Below, one piece after another: positions 1-11,198 of a DNA stretch of 64,000 nt. The first letter of the stretch is position 1, and each line of letters starts with the position of its first letter. The stretch spans positions 62,001 through 126,000 of the forward strand of contig RSEE01000012.1 of NCBI GenBank assembly GCA_003971905.1, read 5' to 3'. Source of the stretch: Moniliella sp. 'wahieum' (Eukaryota > Basidiomycota > Moniliellomycetes > Moniliellales > Moniliellaceae). The notes under the pieces are model-generated. The model had not been told where the DNA came from and searched no databases. It saw only the letters and a program-made list of their open reading frames with translations. Made by a program: the position numbers and the translations under genes.

Positions 1-769
1 ATGGTTTGACTTGCAAGTGCGTTCCACCTTGTCCCACACGCCTCTTTCCTTTCTTGATCCCGTCGTGCATGTGCTGCACCCCCTACCGACCCAGTTGGAA
101 CGAGCCTTCGGCCGGACGTCGTTGGCCGTTTGGCGCGGCCGTCTTGTCTCCGGTCGCGCTCTTTGCCGGCCTGACCTTCGCCTCGTCTCCCTCGGACGCA
201 GACAAGGCCACAGGGGACATCAACCTCCTCTTGGCCCGGGGCTGCTTTGTGCTGGCCGCGGTACTGTGTCTGTCGCGGTGCTGGCGTTCCTCGCACTAAG
301 TTACATTTCCACTTCCGATACACTTGTCCTTGCCCACCCTTTGACCGCCTACCAACCCACCGGGATCGCAGCCGATGTGGCGCAAGCGGATGCGGCGCAC
401 CAGCTCGCCCAAACCCATCTCTTTGGCCCGCCCCTGTCCAAGGCCGAGCAAGCGGCCAGCGGTACATTTTGTGCTTGATGAGGACGAGGACGAAGGAGGG
501 TGCTGCTGCAGAGCAAGAAGAACAGGACAAGGATATACTAGGCGCTGTCCCAGATGCGGGAGACAGACGAGGAGAGGGTGCGTCGTCTGGCTCAGGAACT
601 GATGCCACGCCTAGTGTGCTCGCCTACGCGCGGATGGCTGTTGCGCCATGGCGTAGAACAGGCCGAATGGCTGGCTGCGCACCGCACCCTCTTGGCCGAT
701 GCGTTTCGGTACCGCTGGACCGGCGATGTGGGCGACAAACTGGAGGAGTACCGGCGGGATACGCAGTAA
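1..769 (+). CDS. 3' part of an unrecognised gene with hydrophobic segments
   Basis: I do not recognise this protein. The gene enters from the left edge and ends at a TAA at 767-769. Coding-like sequence moves between frames: a hydrophobic stretch around 140-300 (two likely membrane segments), a stretch from about 270 to 470 containing TAYQPTG and LFGPPLSKAEQ, and a charged helical tail from 554 with EERVRRLAQELMPRL followed by LLADAFRYRW. The frame changes could be base losses, as in the other genes of this window, or unseen introns. The membrane segments suggest an organelle or endomembrane protein, but no motif names a family. The 3' neighbour is a 1.2 kb spacer before the convergent phosphatase gene. 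Confidence 0.35.
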
Positions 770-2029
770 GAATTGGATAAAGTCGTCAGCTGGAGAAACC
801 AAATAGAGGCCGTGCCGTGGAGAGGGGGAAGGGGGGAAAGTCAGTGCACAAGGACCCATCCTCTAACCCCACCTTTTCCTCCTCCTCCTTGCCGTAACCG
901 ACACGCACACCAAACCCAACGCAGCCCAGTTCGCTGTTTCCCTTCCCTCTTGTTCTGCATCCACCCCTCACTCAGACGACCGCCAACCGCTTTAAGTTAG
1001 GCCGTCCGTGGGACAATCGACTCTCTGTTGCGCTTCGCTACAATCCACCTTGCTCTCGCTATCAACCGACCCTCAACACCCGTACCTAGCTGTAATAGAT
1101 GTCGTGGATGCCCAAACGGGAGGAAGGAGGGGGGGTGATGAAGCATCCTAGCGACAACCGGACGTTTTTGGCTCTCGCTGCAATCTCCTCCCGCCTGTCC
1201 GGCTGGGCCCAGCGCGTGGAGCGTTACTACCACTCCAGTGTGGGTGGAAGCAAGGAAGAGCCACCCCGTCAAGGGCCGAAGTAGGGGGTGGAAGGGACCA
1301 TATTGCGGTGCGGCACGATTTGTTTGCCAAGGGATATTCTTTACCAGTCTGCAGCTCTCTGCGGGCCGAGGGGGTGGAAGGCAAGAGCGAAACGAGTGAA
1401 TGGGCACGCAGGAGCAGAAGGAGAGTGGGGGAGGGGAGACAATCATCGTACTAACCAAACGAAAGAACAAGCCCCCAGGCTCCCAAGTCCCTTGTGCGTG
1501 TACGAAGACACAAGCGAAACAGAAAGCAAATGGGGAACGGCAAATGAGTTCATTGATGGGGAGGAGAAGACACGTGAGAATGCAGGGTTCGAGTGGGAGA
1601 CATGGTAGAGGTACAGCACAGCGGGAAAGAGCGAGGAGCCCGTCGGGATCCGAGGCGTGTGGAGCACAGGCCAGAGCGAAACGGGATCGGGATCGGGATC
1701 GTGGTAGGAAAGAGAGCGATATAGGGCAAGGCAAAGGAAGGGAAGTAGGAGGCGGAGACGAGACGAGCGAGGGCGTGACAGCGGGCAAAAATCAAAAGAG
1801 GAAAGAGAGAGGAGAAAGAGAGTCGTTGGGCCGCGATCCAGCAAGCAAGCCAGCAAGCAAACAAGGCAAGCAAACAAGGCAAGCAGTAGAAGAAGCGGGG
1901 GGGGGGGATCCAACGTTGATTAGTCGGCCTGTTTGCGGCGCGACGAGAGGAGCGCGACAAGAGCGGGCTATTCCCATGAACGAGTGCGAGCCTCCCCCTC
2001 GGAGCTAGGGACGGACGGGCGACGCACGC
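770..2029. other. Intergenic, purine-rich low-complexity stretch
   Basis: This spacer lies between two convergent genes. It holds short degenerate repeats, for example GGGATC around 1680-1705 and CAAGCAAG/CAAACAAGG around 1840-1885. Open frames occur on both strands but are made of biased Ser/Pro/Leu or Lys/Arg/Glu runs and show no family motif. Confidence 0.5.
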
Positions 2030-3423
2030 TGGAGCTACGACGGCCCTTGAACGAGCCATGACGCAAACTGGAATGGCGCCTGGGAAGCGAGCCTCCGCGC
2101 GAAGGGAAAAGTGTTGTTGTGAGCCGCTGTGAGCGACGGTCGCCGCGAACTGGGAGGGTACGAGGGCGCCCGCCACTGCCCCACCGGCCGAGGCAGCGGT
2201 GGTGCGAGTCGAGGTACTCGGAGGCGGAGCTGAAGCGGGAGCGGGTGCGGGCGCAGGCGGCGCAGCAACCGCTTGGGTGGCCAGTTGTTCGCTGTACCGC
2301 TCGATCAGGTGGACAATCATTCGGGCCTGCGCGACGCCTTGAACCATTCCTGGGCGATGCGCACGCATATGCTGAATCAGATCCAAGGCCAAATCTTGTG
2401 CTTGACGCTCGCGTTCGGCGCTGCTGAGACGGCGGCAGGAGCGGGCAATGGTCCAAGTGATCGAGCGCCATCAGACCGGCGATGACCGTGCCAGTGCGTC
2501 CAATCCGGCCGAGCAGTGTACCCAGATGGGCGGAGGATGAATGGGGGACAAGCACGCACCACGTGCATTCAAGGCTCGGTTTTCGTTCTGAATGAGCATC
2601 AAGAGCTGCTGGTACAGCTCGGCACTGGTCGAGCCCAGGTCAGGCCAGGAGGTGAAGTGGAGCTGGTGAGCTCGTGGTGGGTCGGGGTGCCTGCTTGGCA
2701 GAGTAGCAGCCGGCGGCGCGTGATCTCCCAGTCGCCGCAAGCGGGCTTGGTCTCAGCAGCAGTGACGCGCCAGTCGCGGTGGACAAAGTGGTGCCCACCT
2801 GGTTGGCCAGTAGCGGTCCGCCTTGTCACGCCATTCTCGTGGCAGCGGGTGAGGTTGACGAGGAGGACCGCGCGGTCGGCGACGAGTGCTGGAAAAAGCA
2901 AGGGAAGCTGTTGGGCAGTGGGGCCTGGGTGGCGACAAACGACTGGCGCGGGGCGCGGCAGCGGCGGAGGCGGAGCGCGGGGCAGCGGGCACAGAGGGGA
3001 CAAAGGGCGGGATGCGGGAGGCGTTGATGTACGCAGCAGCGTCGTCGGCCGAGGCAGCGCCGTTGGCCTGCGGGATGGAGTGGTCGAAGGGGACCACGTC
3101 GCGGTAGCGGTTGCGGTTCGTGCCGGATCCGGCAGAGCTATGGGCGGCGGCGAGGCTGACGCTGTATCGTCGCCTGCCTGGCCGGACACGCGCAGACGGT
3201 CGAGCATGTCAACCACGCCGAGGCGGTCCTCGAAGCTTTCCGACGCGTCGATGCGGCGGGGGGGGCGAGGCGCAGCCGCAGGCGGCCGAGCGGGGCACGC
3301 ATGCTGGACGCCCAACCAGGCCGGCGTCGACGGGGGCGGCGAGCGGGGGAGCGGGCGGGGGGGTGGAGGCGGCGGCGAGGTGCAACTAGTAACTGTGGTG
3401 GCCAAGTCGGCGGCGCGCCCCAT
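2030..3423 (-). CDS. Classical protein tyrosine phosphatase
   Basis: It should dephosphorylate phosphotyrosine in cytosolic signalling proteins. Reading the minus strand from an ATG at 3423, a Pro-rich leader is followed by SFEDRLGVVDMLDRLR, then the substrate-recognition motif NRNRYRDVVPFDHS (about 3080-3120) and YINASRI. A VLLVNLTRCHENG segment and KADRYWP come next, then the WPD-loop region HFTSWPDLG (about 2650), the P-loop VHCSAG-IGRTG (about 2500-2520) and the C-terminal helix RPGMVQGVAQARMIVHLIE (about 2330-2370). All the classical motifs are present in order. The frame breaks several times, including one missing base inside the P-loop between VHCSAG and IGRTG. The Pro/Ala-rich C-terminus makes the stop uncertain. 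The nearest divergent gene starts only about 110 bases away. Confidence 0.85.
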
Positions 3424-3531
3424 GCCACGGCACGTGTGGCCCAGGCGGAACGCGCATTCCGCCGGGCGGGAGCGGTGCGACGCAGTGGACGGACGGCCGC
3501 ACGGGAATGAATGCTCGTGTGCGCTCCGCCC
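3424..3531. promoter_or_regulatory. Very short bidirectional promoter between phosphatase and PPR genes
   Basis: About 108 bases separate the most likely minus-strand start of the phosphatase (3423) and the plus-strand start of the PPR gene (ATG at 3532, or 3511 in the same frame). No TATA box is visible. Both start choices are inferences. Confidence 0.35.
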
Positions 3532-6500
3532 ATGCTCCGCGCCGGCCCCGCTGCCCTCGCATCCGCCCTCGCCCGCCTCCGCCCGCCGCCCGCCGCCCGC
3601 CGCCACTACCGCCACTACCGCCACCACCACCACCACTACCGCCGCCACCACCACCACACCCGCAGCGATCACATCCAGCGGCTCCGCTCGCCCGCCGCGG
3701 CCGCCCATGTGCGCCATCTCTGCTCCCCCGCCTTCCTCCGCCGCGCCCGCGGCGATCCCCGCGTCCACAACGCCCTTGCTGCCGTCCACAGCCTGGCCAC
3801 CCGCCTAGCCCAGCCGCCTGCCCCCCCCGCGTCCCTCGCGCGTCCAGCCGCGCCATTCTTCGCGCAACCCATGTACCTGCCCTGCAGCACCACATCCGCA
3901 TCCTCCAACAGCACATCCTCCCCGGGCCCCGACCGTGTACCGTCGTCGCCTGCCTTGCTCCACCCCTCGAGTCCAGATCCCTCTGTCCCTCCAACCCCAC
4001 GGCCCGCTCCGATGGCCGGCCACAACCCTCATCGGAACCGTCTCCACCCGACTTTGCTGTCCGCTCTCGTCCAACGACGTGATCCTCTCTCCTCATCCGT
4101 CTGCGGGACACGGTAGCTGAGCCTGCCCAGCGCGGGGCCAAGGCACTAGTGCCAATTTCCGATGTCATTACTGACGCCGAGCTGCATGCGTTGGCCGTGT
4201 TAGCTTTGGAGGAAAACAATGCGGGTGGGATCAACGCATTGGTTCAGGTGGCGTACATGATGGACACAGCCCACGCTTCGCCCCAGGCGCCTCACATGGG
4301 CGCACAGGGCATCCCCACCCCTCCCCAGTCCTTCCCCTCCGTCACATATACTGCGGCCCGCACAGCGTTGGCCGACGAACTCGGACGTCTGCTTGCCAAC
4401 AAGGGCGCCCTCGATATCCTTCGTGCAATGTACCGTGAGGTGGTGAATAGTGCGTCCCCTCCCCCCAGCCCGGCACTGCTCCTAGTTGCTTGGCATGCTG
4501 ACCTCCCCCCCCCCCCCCGCCTTCCTTGAAGCTGGTGTGGAGATGACGGGGCCAATGAAGCATGGCTGTTCGTGCGCAAATCAAGTCGGGCGATCTGGAC
4601 GGCGCAATCGCCACCTTAGCCCAGCTGGAACAGACCCATCCGGCCGAGATGCGGTCGTATGCGTCGGTGATTGTCACCTTGTTGACCAAGGAAGATGTGC
4701 GCAGCACAAAACGAGCCTGGTCGCTCTACGACCAAATGCGCCGTGCCGCCCACACGGTCCCTGACGAGCCCATGTACGCGCGGATGATCCTGGCCTGTGC
4801 GCTGGGCAAGTTCCCAGAGCAACATCTTCCCACCTCGGCCCGCGCTGGAGCCCGACGAGCATGGGGTCTGTTCTACGAAATGACGAGGGCCTACCACCTT
4901 CGTCCATCGCTCGCCACCTACAATACGACAATCCGAGCTTTGTCCAAGGACCGGCGGTTTCGCCGGAATGCCTTGGCAGTGTACCGCCACCTAGTTGATA
5001 CCAACCCAATCAAAGAAACGGGGCTGGCATGGGTCCCGGACCGTACCACGTTCAACCACCTCCTTGAAGCATTTGATGGTATGGGCGATCTGGCCCGAAG
5101 CAAGTGGGTGGTAAACGAGATGGTTCGGGTGGCCCATCAGTTTCTCGATCCCGCCATGGCGCCTACGGCCCGATCCCCCGACCAAAATTTAGTTGATGCC
5201 GTGGCGCGTCTGCCAGATGCCAAGACGGTGACGTTCCTGCTTCACTGTTATGCGCACTACCATCCTCCGTTGCAACCGTTGCTGCAAGATGCAAGGCAGG
5301 TCGCCATGGAGCGCGAGCGGGAAGCTCTCCGGCGGTTGGAACTGGGTTTATCGGAGGAGGAGGAGGAGGAGCAAGAGGAAGCGGTAGCGGTAGCCCAGGC
5401 GGAGGACTTGAATCCTCATCCCCTCTCCGCTTTGCCCCTGGAGCAGGCCCCCGCCCTCCTCCCCAAGCGGTTGCGCGGTGTGCCTGACGTCGAGGCGGTG
5501 GTGGTCGAGGGCGGGGAGGATTGGACACGATCGGCAGAACGCGGAACGCGTGGCGTTGCCACCCCAATGGAGGAAAAGCAACCCTCCGGGTTGATGCCCG
5601 CCAAGCCTATACAGAAGAGGAGCGAGACAACGTGCCAGAGCAAGGCGGTTCTCATGCAGCCCGTATGGCCGATGCCCAGCGTACGGCGCAGCGTGAGGCT
5701 AGCACCGAGGTACGAGGCGATGTGGTGGTGGGTGAGACGCTACCGCAAACGAGCGCTGGTCCTGCAAGAGGTATCCGGGCTCTTTCGTGCGCTCCTCGAC
5801 TCGGCACGGGAAAGGGGATGTGAGAAGAATGGCCCAATCCGGTACGCTGGACACTTGGATCGGAGTGAAGATGGACGCGGATGTGCTGGCGACGTACTGC
5901 GTGTGATCATGTCCCACGGAGCGCCCGAGGAGGCACTGTGGAAGATGCATGCGGCCATGTTCAGTCCCAAGGCCGAGGAGAACGTGTATGCCCAGTTCGG
6001 CCTTCAGCCCGATACACGCGCGTACGAGTGGTTGTTTCGCACCGGGCTGTTTTACCCCGAGTCGGACCCTCTGCGACCCCAAGTGGATCGAGTGCTGGAT
6101 GAAGCGTGGTCAAGCTTTATTCAGACTCCCAGTTCGCGAGACCCCTCGGCGTACAGCGTGTGGCGCTTCCAGATTGAAAACTTGGCGCGCAGTTCGCGTC
6201 TGGACGAGGCAATGAGCACGTTCGGCAATTTGTTCGGACCATGCCGCCCGTAACAGCCGACGTGATCAATGGCAAACTTCCGCTGGAAGGCAAAGGCGGT
6301 CGAGCTGAGAAGCTGACAGAGCCCATCATGCGTCAATTGATACACCAGCTCGACACACAGAAACGCTACACGTTCCCCAAAGGCGACTTTGACCATTGCG
6401 CACCCGATTGGCGTTGGCGTACCGCGAAGCCGACGTAAAGTTGGTCCAGCATGCCCAGGTGGCGTACCAAATGCAAGTCAGCTACTTACGTCGTGCTTTG

Positions 6501-6815
6501 GCTCACCACGCCCGGTCGCACGCCCTATCTCTGCCACACCCTGACGGAAGCGATCTCCTTCCGATCGTGGTGGAAAGAGCGTCCGGCAGTGGACAAGCCG
6601 CGCCCGAACCGGTGGCGCGAAAAGGCGGGAAGGCGGCTACAGAAACACCCATTCCAGCAACAACGACAACTACTCCTACCACCATTCGTAGGTATCCATT
6701 GATCATCCAAAATCTGCACATGATGCATTTGTCTCCCCCCTGCCCATGTTTTGGTGGGACCCGAGTATCCAATGCGTTTTTGTCTGCCAGCACCATGCAG
6801 TCTGTTCCTCCGTAG
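3532..6815 (+). CDS. Mitochondrial pentatricopeptide-repeat-like protein
   Basis: This is a probable organelle RNA-binding protein of the fungal PPR type. The N-terminus (MLRAGPAALASALARLR) is Arg/Ala-rich without acids, as in a mitochondrial presequence, and is followed by an odd His/Tyr/Arg run encoded by CCAC-type repeats (3600-3660). Further on, helical pairs typical of PPR proteins appear: RSYASVIVTLLTKEDV, WGLFYEMTRAYHLRPS, LATYNTTIRALSKD, TTFNHLLEAFDGMGDL and, near 6010, PDTRAYEWLFRTGLF. The span is open in three frames in turn, with switches near 4080, 4440-4560 (possibly an intron), 5550-5750, 6240 and 6400. An acidic run lies near 5360. The target RNA cannot be told. The start at 3511 is an alternative. 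Confidence 0.65.
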
Positions 6816-8498
6816 TCAAGCTGGACATGGTCCAAAGGAGTACTACAGTGGTGTTTGGTGTACTTACTTCAGTAGTACTAGTAAGCTTCACTGCGGAAGT
6901 TATACTTGTTTTGGTATATCCTCGTTTCTTCTGCGTAAGGGGTCTCTGTCTGAACAAGCGTTGCAAAAAATGCTATGAGAGCAACTTTTTTTGAAGAGCA
7001 GTGCTAGTGAGAGAGGCGATCCTCGGGGCCTGGAGGCCGATGACGTCGATGACGCGCATGACGATATAATTGGTCCACCATTTTTGACCGTTCCAACAGA
7101 GATGTCTCAGATAAGTCGATCCGGATGCCCGTAGGGTTTTGGTCCGAAGATATAATGGTTGGTGGAAATACTGAGGCGTTGGGATCAGAACGTTGGCTGG
7201 AGCAGGAGGCGAGGAGGCAGGCAAAGCGTGACGTGAGGGTCCCCCGATTCCTGTCCCGGTTCTTCGCTCTGTCATTTCTTGTTGGCATGCATACTATTAG
7301 ACCTACTACCGCAGCTTCAAACGTCACACCACTTGTAACAATGTGGTCACTACACTACAGTATACGAGAGCTGTGGCGAATAAAGGGGAGTATAAAAGGA
7401 AGACCCACTCCCGCCCAAGACCCCTCATCATTAACATCATTACTTCCCCCATTAGTATACCAGTTTCATGCCTTGTAGGTCTGAAGCTGAGGTGCGTCCG
7501 TCGATAAGTAATACTGTTGGTAATGATTTTGTTGTCGGCCTGTTGCATGATGGGGTTTTCGGTGGAAATTCTGGTGAAACGCTAGAGTGTGACAAGACAT
7601 CTTGCAGCCGCGATAACGGGAAATATCTATACGTGGATCTCGAAAGTCCTTGTAGTTCTGCTTCGGATGTGGTCGACAAATTGGTTCGTAAGAGAGGTTA
7701 GATATATAGATTTGCAGCCACACCGTTTTGTCAGTAGGAGGGTGGAACGTTAACTTAAAACCGTTAAACGTTGTTTTTTGGTTTTTGTTGTTGACAGGCC
7801 GATGCGATCCGGGCGCGTTAGTATTTCATCCGTCGCGGCCCGCGGTACGGGACACCAACTTCTGCCGCCCCTTCGTTGCCCGACTGTCTTCCCGACGTTC
7901 GTCTCGGTGGCAACTGAACCATGAACCGGCTAGAACTTCCATAGCTCAAAGGAGAGCAAAACCGGTGGAAGGGCACGGGTGTGTCTGCTGTGGCACAAAG
8001 ATCTAGCTCATCCGAACAGCCTATAACTGAGTGGGATGGCCACCGTGAGAGAAAACGGGAGGGGCAGGGTCGATCTCATGCAGTGATGAGGTCGATGGGG
8101 GCTCGGTTTATCTAGTACTAACTCAAAAAGTACTTTGGAAATCTAGTTGGCCCCAGTGTTTCTAGAGGTTCTTGGTAGATGGTTGGTGCGGCGGGCCACA
8201 GAGGCGTTTAGCTGAGGCAGATTGTAATGGAATCCGTCCGTGATTGATAAGATTGATAAGAGGGGTTCAAATCAGGGTGCGACTCATCGTACTCATCTTA
8301 CATCCGAGGGATCCTCGCCGCGGTGTGTGACAGGTTCGAAGCCACTCATGCCGGCTAAGCGTGGCTGCGAAGAATGTGAATGAAGCAAGAACCCAACAGA
8401 ACCCTATGGAAGGAGCACGAGCCCTGCAAACTGTTCACAGCACGCCACGACATTATGGTATGGGATCGTTCTTCTCCCTTACATTCGTTGTTGACTGG
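6816..8498. other. AT-richer gene-poor stretch with degenerate repeats
   Basis: Base composition drops in GC compared with the flanks. No gene is convincing. It contains TAGTACTAGTA-type palindromes (6885), a diverged copy of a dispersed repeat (7080-7280) and an 18-base word at 7651 that recurs near 13640. It may be old decayed transposon sequence, but no coding domain survives. Confidence 0.4.
7080..7280. repeat. Dispersed repeat, copy A
   Basis: This segment aligns, with many differences, to 43735-43940. Shared blocks, in order, include TTGACCGT, GATCCGGATG/GACGGATGCAT, GGTTTTGGTCCGAAG/GGTTTGGTCTGGAG, GGGATCAGAACGTTGGCT/GGGATCAGGACGTTGGCT, CGAGGAGG and CGATTCCTG. The order and spacing are conserved on the same strand. 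The element class is unknown. Confidence 0.5.
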
Positions 8499-9838
8499 TT
8501 AACTAGCACACGCGCATGCGGTTACAGCCACAGAGGGTAACGTGGCTCGAGGGGCGCACATGCATCGATGACAAGACAATGGAGCTGACAAGTTTGAAGC
8601 ACGCCGAGGGCAGGAGCGAGCAGAGAGCGCGAGAAGGGGTGCATACTGGCATGCTGAGATTATATGGGCAGTGGGATGAGGAAGATGAGGCAGACTGGGG
8701 GGGTGGGAGCGAGGCGGAGGCGGAGGCTGGCGCTGGGGCGGATGCTGGGCACGAGACACGCGAGGACGGTGGAGGGGCAAGACTTGTTCGGGTGGGAGGG
8801 CAAGAGGTGAGGCGATGGGATCGAGCGGACGGAGGGCGAGAGGCGCATGTGTTTTTGGCATGTGAGAGTGCTCTTGAGTCATCTGGATGTGGCGAGTGGG
8901 GGCAGGCTGTGTGGGAGGCTGGACGCGGTGTGCACGGGCCAATGGGCGCATTGGCAGTGTGTTTTTATCAGTAGGCCAACGCGACGGCTGAGATGCTGAG
9001 GTGCTGAGCCTCAGCGAGGGCTCCGTACTCCGTCACGCCGCAGGGTTGGGTTGGGGGGCACACTCAGCCTCAGCACCTCAGCACTCTGGCTGAGGGCAAG
9101 CACAAGCACATGCACACACGCAAGCATACGCACACCCAAGCATCGCAATCGGTGCTTGCCCTCCCTCCCCCAAGCTGCAGGGCGGCCAAACAGCGTTTGC
9201 ATTTCGCACTCCCCCCTGCGTCCCTGGCCCCACTGGGCGGGTGCTGCTGCCTTGCCACCCCGTGCGCGCGTCACGCGTCAGGGACCGATGTGGGATGGAT
9301 GAGAGCACGCATGATCACGCGCCACGCGTCATGTCCAGGGGCGGGGCGGTGTGCCTGGCCCAGCCCAGCGCCCGCACCAGCGCAGCACCCGGGGGTTGGG
9401 GGGCGACGTCATGCAGTGCGCAGCCGGTCGCCGAGTGCTGCTGGGACAGACCAGAGACAGCGGGCTCAGTACCCAGTGTTGTGTGCCCGCGGACGGATGC
9501 CCCCCCCCGATCGGGGCGACCGGCTGGGCCAGAGCGGCGCGGTGCGGGGTGTGGACTGTGGGGCAAACTTAGGCGGCAAGGGTGCGTGGATGCGACGCGG
9601 CTACGCACTGCTACGCTTGGGCCGCAATCGTTAATCGAGGTTCGGATCAACAGGCCGCGCCCGATTAGAGCGCCACAGGCAGCTGCGCCCGTGCTGCTTG
9701 GCTGCGGCCCACCATTCCATGCACGGAGGCATGCCCGCAGCCATGCGCCAGTGCATGCGCACCGCCACGCCTCGCACGCTTCCCCTCCGCTCCGTCGCGC
9801 TGGCCAGGCCCTTTCGCCGCGTTAGCCCCCCCCCGCGC
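8499..9838. other. Intergenic region upstream of the aldo-keto reductase
   Basis: Frames of about 150 codons are open on both strands at 8500-8975, caused by GA-rich composition, and show no motif. Around 8990-9085, TGCTGAGGTGCTGAGCCTCAGC and its near-complement flank a 50-base spacer, so the stretch can fold. Otherwise it looks like GC-rich upstream sequence. Confidence 0.4.
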
Positions 9839-9847
9839 ATATATATA
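9839..9847 (+). promoter_or_regulatory. TATA box of the aldo-keto reductase gene
   Basis: ATATATATA lies 135 bases before the ATG and is followed by a strongly pyrimidine-rich leader (9850-9970), a common arrangement in highly expressed fungal genes. Confidence 0.6.
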
Positions 9848-9981
9848 GCCCCCTCTTCCTCCCCCGCTCTCGTCTTCTCTGCTGCCGTTTTCACACGCCT
9901 CCTCTTCCTCTACCTCTGCCTCTGCCTCTGCCTCTGCCTCCGCCTCCGCCCCCTGCCCCACCCGCCACCCCCGCTGCCCCC

Positions 9982-11198
9982 ATGACCGACACGATCGACG
10001 TTGCTGCCTTCCAGGCCCACAAGGCCTTCCAAGACCAGTCCCCCCAGGCTTACCGCAAGGGCTCCAACCGCCCAGGCCTACTCGATGGCGAGCGCCGCCG
10101 CTCCTCTGTCACCGACACCAAGATCAAGCTCAACTCGGGCCATTACATCCCCGTCGTTGCCCTCGGCGTGTACAAGGCCCCCAACGATTCCACCACGGAG
10201 GATGCCGTCAAATGGGCTTTTGAGGCGGGCTATCGCCATGTCGACTCGGGTACGTTGTGTTTCCGTGCTTTTTCTTCTTTCTTCTGTCTCCTCTTCGGCA
10301 TCCACCATCCCCACCTCTTCTTCCTCTTCCTCTCTTTAGGCTCCGTGCCTATTGGTTGCTTTCCTTGTCTTCCTTTTTGCCTTGCGTTGCCAATGTACTG
10401 ACAATAACACCCTTCCCCGCCTTGTCTCTGTCCAGCCGCTCGGTATGCCAACGAGGAGGCCGTGGGACGTGCGGTGCGCGACTTTATCCAGCGCACCGGC
10501 ACTCCGCGCGAAGAGATTTTTGTCACGTCCAAACTCTGGGATGCCGACCACGAGCGGGCGGCGGAGGCGATTGACGAGTCGCTGAGCAAGCTGGGGTTGG
10601 ACTATATGGACCTCTACCTACTCCATTCGCCTGGGGCCGACCGGAACACGCGGTTGGAGGCATGGAAGGCGATGGAAGCTGCTGTATATGCGGGCAAGAT
10701 CAAGTCGATTGGGGTGTCCAACTTTGATGTGGAAGAGTTGGACGATTTGTTGGCCCATGCGCAGATCAAGCCCGCCGTCAACCAGATTGAGTCGCATCCC
10801 TTTTTCCAGCACGACGATTTGCGGCAAGCGACGATGGAGCGTGGGATTCATGTGCAAGCCTACTCGCCCATGGCGCAAGGTGCCGCCCTGGACCGCCCGG
10901 AGATTTTGGCCATTGCCAAAAAACACAACAAGTCGGCCGCGCAGATCTGCTCAAGTGGGGCATGAACATTGGCAACATTATCCTGCCCAAATCGCTTACC
11001 AAGTCGCGCATCGAAGCCAACGCCGACTTGTTTGACTTTGACCTGGACCAGGACGATATGGACCTGCTCAACAATTTGGACGAAGGCATGAAGATGGGCA
11101 AGTTGGGACCAGCCGGCACCTCGGCCCCGGGCTCGCGCCGCACTTCTTCCTCCACTGGCGGCCTGTCGGGAGGCAAATTGCAAATGAGCTCCAAGTAA
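9982..11198 (+). CDS. Aldo-keto reductase, NADPH-dependent
   Basis: It reduces aldehydes or ketones with NADPH in the cytosol; the substrate is unknown. Exon 1 (9982-10249) reads to HVDS. A 186-base intron (10250-10435, GTACGT to CAG with a CTGAC branch site) joins it to AARYANEEAVG. The catalytic Asp (VDSA), Tyr (ARYAN), Lys (TSKLW) and His (LLHSPG) are all visible, followed by GVSNFDVEEL, NQIESHPFFQ and QAYSPMAQG. Near 10945 one C is missing: AAQI-LLKWGMNIGNIILPKS needs it to continue the family pattern. The C-terminal coenzyme segment PKSLTKSRIEAN follows. A Ser/Gly-rich tail ends at TAA 11196-11198. The N-terminal 40 residues before the barrel are an unusual extension. Confidence 0.92.

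Noticed and set aside
997-1790. Long minus-strand frame upstream of the phosphatase end
   Set aside because: It is made of Ser/Pro/Leu runs from purine-rich DNA, with no family motif.
7640-7675. 18-base word TAGTTCTGCTTCGGATGT shared with 13637-13655
   Set aside because: The flanks do not align, so it is too short to define a repeat, although a chance match is unlikely.
8320-8350. GGTTCGAAGCC, resembling a tRNA B box
   Set aside because: No A box at suitable distance and no acceptor-stem pairing could be found. GGTTTCGATCC near 42468 failed the same test.
8499-8975. Frames of about 150 codons open on both strands
   Set aside because: The sequence is GA/CT-biased, neither translation has motifs, and simultaneous opening on both strands points to composition.
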